Shown: piece after piece, positions 25,001 to 37,600 of the stretch
Position numbering within the stretch: position 1 is the stretch's first letter
Layout: each line of letters starts with the position of its first letter
Assembly: GCA_944474755.1 (NCBI GenBank)
Contig: OX104115.1
Location: 52,456,648 to 52,520,647, forward strand
Direction of reading: 5' to 3'
From: Limnoperna fortunei
Taxonomy: Eukaryota > Mollusca > Bivalvia > Mytilida > Modiolidae
DNA: 64,000 nt
Notes under the pieces: model-generated
What the model was told of the DNA's origin: nothing
Seen by the model: the letters and a program-made list of their open reading frames with translations, nothing else
The model's database searches: none
Translations under genes and position numbers: made by a program

Positions 25001-28000
25001 ATAATCTGTTTTCGCCCGCTCTTACAACTTTAATGCTATCCGACCATGGCGATGCTGATGAAGTCTGAAAAAAATATATTAAAGCATTTTTTCAATTACT
25101 TAAATAAAAATAATTCCGGAGCCTCTGTGGCCGAGTGGTTTAGGTAGTTGGTCTACTATTGATCACGTGGTCTGGGTCTGTCAACACCGAGATTGCGGGT
25201 TCGATTCTCACTGCAGGCAAAGGGTACTCGACTCCAATCTTAATTGACAAGGGTTTCCAGTTTTCCTACTGAAGGTCGGGGGTTCTCTCCGAGTACTCTT
25301 GCTTCTTCACCAAATAAAAATTGGACGCCATGATATAACTGAAACATTGCTCATCGTTGTGTTAATCAACATTCAAATAAACAAACAATAAAACAATCCT
25401 GTAATCTGCCTGGGTATATTATACAATAAAAATTAATTGAATCACTTGTTAAGGGACATAAAATATGGGAGCCATTATTATTAGTTAGCTCGCAATACAC
25501 AATAGAACAATACAAGCAAACGAGGATATTGAGAGATAATATGGTTTTTATGCCCCCGCGACGACATGTCGGGGGGCATTAAGTTTTACTCATGTCCGTC
25601 CGTCCGTCTGTCCGTCCGTCCGTCTGTACGTCCGTACGAATTTCCGTCAAGCTTTTCTCAGAAACTGTACATCAGAACAATTTGAAATTTGGCAGGGTGG
25701 TTCAGTATCACAAGTTGTACGTCCTAAGCGAATTTCAGACCTGTCGGACAACTACTTCCTGTTTGGGACTGGACCGATATGAAAATGTGTTAACATGAGT
25801 ATGAAAATTTCCGTCAAGCTTTTCTCAGAAACCGTACATCAGAATAATTTGAAATTTGGCAGGGTGGTTCAGTATCACAAGTTGTACGTCCTAAGCGACT
25901 TTCAGACCTGTCGGACAACTGCTTCCTGTTTGTGACTGGGCCGATATGAAAATGTGTTAACATGAGTATGAAAATTTCCGTCAAGCTTTTCTCAGAAACC
26001 GTACATGAGAACAATTTGAAATTTGGCAGGGTGGTTCAGTATCACAAGTTGTACGTCCTAAGCAACTTTCAGACCTGTCGGACAACTACTTCCTGTTTGC
26101 GATTGGGCCGATATGAAAATGTGTTAACATGAGTATGAAAATTTCTGTCAAGCTTTTCTCAGAAACCGTACATGAGAACAATTTGAAATTTGGCATTGTG
26201 GTTCAGTATCACAAGTTGTACGTCCTAAGCGACTTTCAGACCTGTCGGACAACTACTTCCTGTTGCGACTGGGCCAATATGAAAATGTGTTAACACGAGT
26301 ATGAAAATTTCCGTCAAGCTTTTCTCAGAAACCGTACACAAGAACAATTTGGAATTTGGCAGGGTGCTTCAGTATCACTTGTTGTACGTCCTAAGCGACT
26401 TTCAGACCTGTCGGACAACTACTTACTGTTTGCGACTGGGCCGATATGAAAATGTGTTAACATGAGTATGAAAATTTCCGTCAAGCTTTTCTCAGAAACC
26501 GTACACAAGAACAATTTGAAATTTGGCAGGGTAGTTCAGTATCACAAGTTGTACGTCCTAAGCGACTTTCAGACCTGTCGGACAACTACTTCCTGTTTTC
26601 GACTGGGCCGATTTGAAAATGTATCAACACGAGTATGACAATTTCCGTCGAGCTTTACTCAGAAACCGTACATTAGAACAATTTGAAATTTGGCAGGGTG
26701 GTTAAGTATCACAAGTTGTACGTCCTAAGCGACTTTCAGACCTGTTGGACAACTACTTCCTGTTTGGGACTTCCTTTAGCGGGGGCATCCGTGTCCCATG
26801 GACACATTCTTCAATTTTTTTAATATTTTTTTAAAATATCACCATAGACACAATTTTGATAAGAGTGATAGACTTCATTTTTCGAAGTGACGTCAAACTA
26901 TTGAAATGTATTATTTCTGGATGATTTTAACAAGTTAAATTCATAGAATGTAAAATTTAAAGAAGAAACTTAAAGAAGACAAATAAATACCAATCTAATT
27001 GTAATTGTATCTTTGACTTGCTCATCCCTTTTTGCTCTGGTCGCTACGTTGTACACGCAGCGACCATAGCAAAAAGGGGGGAGCAAGTGAAACATTTAAT
27101 TTTAATTAGACTGAATAAATACATGCTTTCCTCAGCATTTAAAATACCGGCAAATAAGACTTCAAGATGCTGAGGAACGCTAGAAATACTCGTGTAGTGG
27201 ACAAATTAAACCAAAAAAAAATAATAATAATAATAAATACATGCTTACCTCAGCATTAAAATAAATGATACATACCAACTAAGGAAATACTTTTGTAGTG
27301 GACAAATAACAGCAAAAACAAAAAAAAAAAAAAAAAAAAAAACCAAAAACGAAATAAAAAAGACGAAAGAAAGAAAAAACGGGTTTAGGCGACATTGTTG
27401 TCCCCTTTTCACGTATTGGTAAACACCACCCTTTTTTCACTCATGGGTGAAATATTATCCACAACGCTACAGATTTTTTTTCAGTGTAGAGATATTTTCA
27501 TGTTGTAATTATGTATCAAGTTTCATGAAGATGTGAAGTCATCTTCATAGAAAAAAAAATAAAAACCCTTAAACGCAGTGGTAAGCATAAAGTGGGACGG
27601 ACGGAAGAACAGATGGAAAAATGTTCCCCAACTTTCTTTGCTGGGACATATAAATATGCAAAAAAATACTTGCTTACCTCAGCAATGTAAATACCGGCAT
27701 ATACGACTTTAATGTCCCAAGGAACGCTGGTAATACTTCGATAGTGGACATTCATCTATTTATTGAGATTAAAGATAACTAAAGATTGATGCAAGTTTAC
27801 GTAAAAATAACTAAATGAAAAGGCAGACGTTTTTATGACATACGTAGTGAGATTTCCGTGTTAATCAATATGTCAACAATATATATATCAAGTTGTTAGA
27901 TGTGGTCATTATTCCTTGATTTCACTTATTATTACGGCACAAATCTATTACTTTATAGTGACATAATACTAAAGACTATGGCACGTGTGCATCTAATCTT

Positions 28001-31000
28001 CAAACATCGACATCAACCGCATCAACATTTTTTATCCAGAATTGCCAATATTTTAATTCATTAAATATCTAGCCAAAAGTAACTGCAATAAGTACAGGAT
28101 AATAATGTATTGACTTTACATAAAAACAATTTAAGGATAGGCTTAGAACAAATGAAATTGCGATGCTCTGTTAAACATTTACCCATTTCGTGCCTTATAT
28201 AATTTTACTGTCTAGTCAATCTATACAGTACGATAATTATTCATATATATATTTTAAAACGACTTTAAAGAATTGATCCTATGTCGAGTCTCTAAACATT
28301 TCACTTTGTTTTTTGTGGAATATATTACATGTGAGAGTGTGTAAAATTTATTCACGAAAATTTAAGATAATATAATTGGCACATGGCATCAAGTCCATTC
28401 AAATAATAAAATAGTTATGCACAGTCGCTCGACGTGTTTGATACGTTAGCCATTTTATTAAATTTTAATCGACGAGAATCAGTTATGACGTTAGATTAAA
28501 GACTTCCGCAATCCAGTTAACCATTTGTCAATAAGGTTTACGATTCCAAGAGAAAAATAAACTATCACTGACTGCATATCACAAACGAATAAACAGTCAA
28601 TTTATTCAAGCGGCATTAATAGCGAGCATGGCAGATGCGAGCTATACGTTACATGCATGCGTGTAAGCAAAGTCACGTGATCAATTTGAACAAACCCATT
28701 TCAGATTGTAGCTGAACTATCAGAGAAAATATTGTAGACGAGCAATAAAATAATTTAAAAGTAGAAAAAATAATTTTGACGTGTTTAATTTCACTAAATA
28801 ACTACAAAAATGTCAGACAATTTTCTGGCAATCTCAGAAACGTTGACCTTTTTGTTTTTCATTTTTATGACCGTCACGTCATCAATGGAATGCAGAAGCA
28901 CCGTAAGAGTACTGAAATAACGTCATGAACCATAAAATATGCGGTTTATCGCATTTAGGCTACGCCTATATTCATATTAGGACGTTAGCTGGATAAAACA
29001 AGCGGTTCTCGCATTTAGGTCATGCCTATATTCATATTAGGACGTTAGCTGGATAAAATAAAATAGTAAACATTATCGCGATGTAAAGTTTAGAAAAAAT
29101 GCACCAAGTAATTAAAGTATATATTAATAAGGTTTTGTCTTACATCATTGATTACATATGCATAATATTCAATAATTGAATTTATTGCATTCTGTCTTTT
29201 TTCCATCGCAGAAAGTCCTGCACTTTGTTTATTATACCAGCTGAAAGGTAAAAATAAACTCATGTAAACAGGATATACCAAAATTATTTGTCAGAATGGT
29301 GTTTCGTATCAAAACAACCAAACGCATAAAAATAAATAGTGTCCAATTTTGAAATTACACCTAATAGAAAAAAAAGCTTAGTAACCCGACAAAAGTGTAT
29401 AAACTTCAATCCACTCTCACCTATCAATATAATTTAACAGAACCGGATTGCTAGGACATGCACGACATACGCAAGAAGTTATAATGCAATCAAGCTTATA
29501 TAAAGAAGTTATCTGGATTGGATTTCTCAATGCACTTGGTTTTGTCTTAACTAAAATAGCAACATCAAATTCTCAAACATTTTTCCAGGCATTGAAACTC
29601 AGTGGTCAGTTGTAAGCTCATCCACTAAAATGCAGTACATACGAGGAATAAGATAATAAAAGAAATGTTCTTAATATTCATGTTATGGTAATGTTAATGT
29701 TTAATTTTAAATTTCTTACTAATTATATACGGCTGAATCACAGCATGGTAGTAGTTCCACTTTGTAGTGTGTTAATGCAAGCGGATTACTTCCACCAATA
29801 ATCTTTGCAGATTTGAACCCTCCGAATTTTGTGATATTTTCAAAATCGATTGGCTCTAAGATAGAAAAGTTATTTGCTTAACATACCGGTACATAGTTTT
29901 CATTTTGGAACTGCCAAACAATCAATTACTTATTGTGGCCTTCTCAAGAGGGATCCGTTTTCTAATAGTGTTGTCTGGTGAGTTAAGTGCACGAGCCGCA
30001 GGCTATAGGGCATTATACCTCTTCAGAAAACACTATAGGACAACTGTTCTCGAGAAATCTCCATAATAGTTTTAAGTAAATAACACAATATGTCAAGCGA
30101 CGAAATGTTAAATGGAGATAATTCTTATTGAAATCGACGATAAAAAGGGTGGAAGTTTATTAATCATTAGTAACGTACCCGGAAATTAATCCAATACATG
30201 AAATAGCCTTAAGCTTTGTTAACCTCAAACTATATGGACAAATAATTACAAAATGATATACAACAGTTATAAAATGGTAAACAATTATTAATAAATCATA
30301 TTTTTACATAATACGCAATATACACGTGTTTTAATAGTATTAATAGTAAAACTTTAGCCATCTTCTACTATTGATCAGGCATAGTGTGCTTAACATCAAC
30401 CTTGTTTGAAGAAGATTGTCAGTTTTCCAATCGGGGGTTTTTCACCGCGTAATTTCACTTCCTCTTTGCAATATCAATAACAAACGGACGCCATGACAGA
30501 GCAGAAAAATTGCTGAACGCGCCATAAAACACTATTCAACAAACAACCAATCACAAATAAAATAAAAATAGAGATTAAAATGTTTAATACATGTACCTGT
30601 AATTTCACGGTAATCTGTTCCATATGTTAAAGTTTCTTCCGTTTGTAACAATGTATGAGAAACATTCTGATTGGAAACTGTATTTGTTGATCGAGGTCTT
30701 ATGATATGATGAAGACCGTCAATAGTAATGTATCCGTTCTGTTTCATGAAACATATAAAAGTATTATACAATTGAATTACTTATTTAATATGAGAAATAT
30801 AAACCCAAGTTCATTTTGGTTACATAACGTATTTTTATTTGCAGTTAGCATGTAACATTTCACTACACCATAATTGTCGGAATTTTGATTGACAGGTGCG
30901 GCATACAATTCGTAAAGGCAGTTATACAATTATCTAAGTGTCTCAGTTGATAAATAATATTTAGTACACATACCAGAACATAAACGCAGTTGTCTATATG

Positions 31001-34000
31001 AGTGACGTCAGCACACTGTACTCCTATGGCGGCTGTCTGATCAATATCTGTATAAAACGTCGTTTCCTGGAAGAAAAAATGTGTATTTGTTGTTGGTCAT
31101 CGTTTTTCAATTTGATAATTTCATTTTGTGTGTTTTTTTATGACGCCTTGGCATCTTCTGAATTACTTTTACAGTTCAATAAATTGAAAAATAATGAAAA
31201 CATGTAATCGTTATTTTCGGTGAAGTTCCAATGTGACGCAGTGCCACGTTTGTGGTCGTGTATTTTTCTGAATCAGCGTGTTTTGTTCGCGCTTTACAAC
31301 ACGTTCATTATTAAGATAATTTGTCTTGATGACGGTTCCCTCAAATAGGTTTAATGCAATTATCTCTTATTTGGTGATTAACTAGTGAGTTTGTTCTTTT
31401 CTTCGATGTTAATGCGAATTTGCTTGAGTTTCCATCTTGTAGCTAGATTAACTACGTTTAAAATCAGTATAATACCTAGCGTCACTTACTACACGTGTAA
31501 GACGGACGTTTCAGCATGAACGCTGCATCAGTCAAAGTTAAAGTTTTTTGGGTAAAAAAGGGTTAAATATTTAATATTTTAATAGAAATCAACAAAGACC
31601 GTCTTAGCCAATTGTTAGACTATTTTAAGAAGTGCTTGTACATATAGAATTTTACATGGCAAATCTGCTACGTATGCTTTATTACCCCGAGGAACCATAA
31701 GATATTGTTGTGATATGTGTATACGGTTTTTACCATGTATTGTTTTGTTTATCTTTAACTTCATAAATAAACTAGATACGTTCCGAGAGGGGTACGATAT
31801 AGGATATACTATGAAGGATTAGTAGTCTATTTAAGAAATAATTTACGGAGGCTCTGGTTTATCATTGTTTTACAATGGCGTGACCATTTATGCCGTATTA
31901 TTTTATCCCGAGCAACAGCGAGAGATAAAATAACAACAAAAATGGTAATCTCGTTGTAAAATAATGATAAATCACAGCCTCCGTGAATTATTTCTATTCT
32001 AATAAGACAATTAAGATGCATTTATGATATTTACGTACCTTATAGAAAACATCATTTCCGCCATTAACCGCTGTTCCGTCAATGTAACACATGATATATT
32101 GCAACGTATAAGTAAAGCGCGTGCTGCTATTTACAAGATTAATAGGTCAATCGCAATAGATTTCCAGCGGGAGTTAATGTTTTGTAATTGGAACAACCCT
32201 TAAAAAACACCCGTGTTTCTTATACCTAAACGTTTGTTTGAACCACATTTGTGGTCCCAAAGCCGTATTAGAATACGGGGTATACAGGTTTACGACTCCC
32301 GGGCGAAAAAGACGAAAAGAGACAGCATTTATTGAATATATTACCATCCTGTATTAGGTAATAAATATACAAGTACGTATACTCACCTTTTCAATTTGTG
32401 AACTGTGCTTTACAATTTTACCGTCTTCTAGAGTGTAGTATGGAATATTAACTGTAAGGTCATTTCTTTCCAAATTGATCTCTATAAATCTCTTGTGTGA
32501 CGAAATATTAAAATGTAGCTTTTGGGGGAAAACCTCCGCCTCTCTTTTTTGTCTTACGTAATCACTTCCATCGTCAACCAATGTGATTGTAACAGGTTCT
32601 AAAACATCAAACGACGTATAATTTTCTGTTCTCTGGCTTTTATTTGCGTCGGTTAATACATTAAAAGATATTTATTAATATTAATTCTATGGTGGCATAT
32701 ATCTGCCCCTACTTGTCACATAACTAAGTCTACATAATTTGTGAAATAAGTCTACTTGTCACTTAATTAAGTCTACTTGTCACATAAATAAAGTGCTAAT
32801 ATTTTTAAGAAAAGAACTACGTTTTTTGAGTTTTTGCCGTTTTCATGCCATACACATGTTGACATAATTATCTGACAAGTAGACTTATTTATCTGGCAAG
32901 TAGACTTAATATATCTGACAAGTTGACATAATTATCTGACATGTGAACTTAGTTATCTGACAAGTAGACTTATTTATCTGCATGTTGACATAATTATCTT
33001 ATTAGTTGACTTGTTAGATAAATAAGTCTACTTGTCAGATAATAAAGTTTATATGCCAGATAAATAAGTCAACTTGTCAGATACACAAGTCTACTTGTCA
33101 GATAGTTATGTCAACTTATGTATGGCATGTAAAGGGCAAAAACGCAAAGTACGGTTAATTTTTCTTAAAAATATTATAACTTTATTATCTGACAAGTTTA
33201 CTTAAATATGTGACAAGTAGACTTAATTAAGTGACAAGTCGACTTATTTCACAAAATATGTTGACTTAATTATGTGACAAGTAGGGGCAGATATATGCCA
33301 CCATATAATTCAAGTCTGACAATTATTTTACAACAATCAAAGCCACAAGAAGGTCTTGCATAACATTTACATTTATATAATCTAGGTCGCCCTCTCAAAA
33401 ACTACAAACGATAAATTTAACGTGTAGAATTCACAACTTGTACGTCATGCTAGATAATCAGTATTCTGATTTTCTAGACCGGAAGCTCCTGTGGACTATT
33501 AAGCTATTTTATCGTGTATCCAAGTTAATGATATCCTTTTACTTTTAGAAAATCTAAGGCTGTCACAATGAGTAAATAGATCGTTGTGGAAAATCTATCC
33601 TCAAATACAATCTGTTTTCGCCTGTCATAAGTACATGTAGTCATTCTTGGGCGCTGCTTACTTTTGCGGAGCACCTGAGAGCACCCATGAGCAGAGCTTA
33701 CTCGTTCGTATAACCCAAGAGCCCCCTGGGCAGTGCTTTCTCGTCCGGAGTACCTGAGAGCCCCCCTGGACAGTGCTTACTCGTGCGGATTACCCGAGTG
33801 CCATCTGGGCAGTGCTTACTTGTCCGGAGTACCTGAGCGCCCCCCCCCCTGGACAGTGCTTACTCATGCGGAGTACCCGCGAGCAACCCCCCTGCGCAGA
33901 GCTCACTCGTCCGGAGAACCCGAGAGCTTCCTGGGCAGTGCTTACTCGTCCGGAGTACCCGAGAGTCCTCTGGACAGTGCTTACTCGTCCGGAGTACCTG

Positions 34001-34547
34001 AGAGCACCCATGGTTGTCATTCTGATAAGGTAATTAACTTTTTCGGTTCTTGTTTCGTATTGTGTATAATTTTCTGAATCCGGATTTTAGTCGCTCCTTG
34101 AATATACCTCTTTGTGTTCGGTCGATTCCGTGGTATTTTTGTTAGAAGATATAAGGGCATAATATAAAGAACAGAATACAAGAGCGAAAATACATAACAG
34201 AAATAAAAGGAACACAACGCACAACAAACATCCAAAATATACAAAAACAAATAAGGTACACAAACCACAGCGAGATCGTTAATGACAAAACAGGTTATAC
34301 AGGAAGAGCATGTTACTGAGATGGTTTCCACTTCAGCCTGCATTATGGTTTAAACTCATGAAATCTTGTTCTTTAATTTCTTAGTACCGCTGGGACCATA
34401 CTGTGAGGGTTCACAATAATCTACGAATAAATATTTTCAGCCAGTCCCTAAGGGGTGGATATGGCAGAGCCTCTCGTTTAGAGAATGTTATATTTTTAAA
34501 ATGAAAGGCTGAACGCTGACCGTAATAGGTAAGATGCATGAAAAGTG

Positions 34548-34627
<80 letters not shown>

Positions 34628-37600
34628 CGATACAATTCCCTCTTGTAGATATAAAAATAGTAATCTCATTGTAGCCGCTACAAAAGACCCAAATATCTGT
34701 CCCTACCTAATACTCCAATATTTTCAAATTACAACAAAAGAATTTGCCTTCGTTATTCCATCCACCGTGATTAATTATTGTTTGTTTATTTGTTTTCGTT
34801 CTGAATTTAGCTGAAATATTGCTCGCTAGACGTAAGAAAACAATTTCTTGTACTAATCTAAACACACAACGTCCATGCCAAATTCTCTGCCTACTCGCAA
34901 ACATGATTGGAGTCGTATTGCTTGTATGAGTAAAGGAGGTACACCCCCCTTTCAGCATTTTCTCAGCTTTATCATGACGTGTAGATTTTATTTAAGGAGA
35001 GACGTATTTTCCGGTCAGAAAAACCAATTATCGGCAGTAAAACTGGCAATGCGCTTAACGTTAAGGTTGAAGTCGAGTACATCGGCCTGAAACCAGTAAA
35101 CCTCGAACACGCGAACTCAATGTTAATACATCAGTAGTTAATATTAAATGACTAACTATAGCAGTTGTATCTATAACTATTATTGGAGAGAAAATATTTT
35201 GTTACCATAGTTATAACAACACAAATTGTTTTTGTATAGTGAAGCGGAAGTCATGTACATGTATTTAAATTATGAAAAACTATGGTCTCTTTGACTGAAG
35301 TAAAACGTCATCAAGAACTGTAGAGAAAAACACATTAATAATAACTGGTAACAGGACCACCTTACACAAGATCCGGTTTGAAAAGTTACACATTTAATGC
35401 AGGTGGTTAGATTAATGATGCTTAACGTATCAGAAAAATAAAACTGTAATTGGAAGACACCCTCTGTTATGCAAGGGTTGATTATAATTACGGCAAAATA
35501 AAATTTCTAAGTAGACTTGACATTGTTCCATTTATTTTATATCTTGATCGAATGAAGTCATTCAATCCCCTACAGAGTGATGAAATATACATCACAGGTA
35601 TTCCAAGGTGAATGTTTATCTCTATAAGGGAATAGATTTATACATTGGCAGGTGGAACTCGTCTTATAAACAAATTATATTATAGTATGTAATATATGCA
35701 AAAATAATTTTCATTATATTCAGTATTTCATGTTTACTTGGTATATTTATTTTATTTTTTAATTTTTTTTTTGCATTTAAATGCATTTTTTTTTAAATTC
35801 TGTATTTATACGCAATGAATTTTATTCACTTTGTATAATTTTTCATTTATATGCGGTAATTTTTTTCATCTGCTATGTTTGCATTATGGGAAATGTTCCG
35901 ACTTCGCTGGGTAGAAATTTGTTTGAATATTAAATAACAGAGAAATATGTTATAGGAAACGTCTTTATTGTCAAACAATAAACTTAATGTACAAATTACT
36001 GTTAATAAATGTCTTAAGTTGTGTTTCCTTGCAACGACTACGGATTCTAACAAGATGTAATGCCATTTAATTTTATAGTTGTTTACATAAGTATGATGTT
36101 TACCGAAAATTTTTATAATTAATGTGTCAACTTATTTTTAATGTTTAAGATGATGTAGTATGTTATAGGGATATGTATCCAAGAAAGGTCGATAAAACAA
36201 TTTTAGTCGACCATAAATGCATATAGAGCACTTATTGTTTCGGGTTCTGACTTTTGTGTTTTTGTAAATTATCTCCTGACTTTCAGCTTTTGCTTTTTTC
36301 GTCCTGTTCCCTTGCTTTTTTCCTTCCAACTGCAGTCAATAACAATTAGATTTTCACAAGTTACAAATTTTATTAAAGGAAAACATTGTAAATTACTATA
36401 AAAGGGTGCTAAAGAAACGCAGGTTCAATTTGGGGGGCAAAATTTTTTTATTTGTTGTCGATGTTCATTTAAGTTTCAAACATGCAACCTTTCTCACGAA
36501 CCTCGACGTCAAATGAACGTTGATTGGATTCACATGCAGCAGATCATTTTAAATAGTCTGTTGGCGGGTGCCCAATGTTTAGACAGTATCTGTGAGAAAA
36601 AACTCATAATGGCGTCAAGGAGAACAAAAAGCATGTGTTCTATTTAAGGGACGATCCGATACACGTATAGTTTAACCTGGGAAACATATCTTGGGATTAT
36701 CCGAGGCAATCTTACCAACAATATGGACAAAGATGATTTACTGCAAGTTCACGTTCTGCTAATTTATGGAGGGATATACTAGATACTGCGGAAGATTCTT
36801 TAGGTCCTTTAAATTTTTTTATTATTCGTAATAACGAATTTTATTTCGTTATAACGAATTAGAATTCGTGATCACGAGTTTTAATTCGTTATAACAAATT
36901 TCAGAAATAGTGAAAACAAATGTTTATTCTTGAGAACTGATTTTAATATCGTTATAACGAATTTCTGATTCGTTACAACGAATTCCAGAATTCGTGATCC
37001 CGCACACTATGTTGTTGTGACAGACTAACCTGACTTGGATGACAAAAGGGACAGTCCAAACGTTCGATGGCACTGTATGAATCCACTTACATTCTAGCTG
37101 TGCTAAATCGCGCCAAAGAATGTAATCATAATTGAGTGAAAGCAAATTGAAATCCGTTATCACGAATTATGTAATCCGCTATAACGAATTAAAAATCCGA
37201 ATAATGAAAAATGGATTTAAGTCCTTCATCACGAATTGAGGAATTCGTTATTGTGAATTAAAATTCGTGACCGAGAAATCATGAATTCGTTACAACGAAT
37301 TAAAAAAATATTTTTGAGGTCCTAAAGAAGCTTCCGTACAATTTAAAAAACGAATAGTTCTGATCTTTTACGAAAACGCCGTTTGATTTAGGATCACATG
37401 TTTTGGCAATTGAATCATTGATTAAATACATTATCAGCTAAACAAATAAATAATACCAACATAACATAACATAAAGAGGCTAAGCTAAGAAGTAATCCGT
37501 TATCTAAGTCTATCTTGACTAGCCTTATACTTCCTAGGCCTACCCGCTAGAACGCAGGAGAGAGGTTTTTTTTAAAGTTCTTAGCAAAGTGAGATTTTGA

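Noticed and set aside
25592..26014. Short ORFs in both strands of the 167-bp array
   Set aside because: They arise from the repeat unit and recur with it; no protein pattern.
34017..34343. 108-codon minus-strand ORF rich in Cys and hydrophobic residues
   Set aside because: No conserved motif, no initiation context or partners; it begins in the tandem repeat border and looks like chance.
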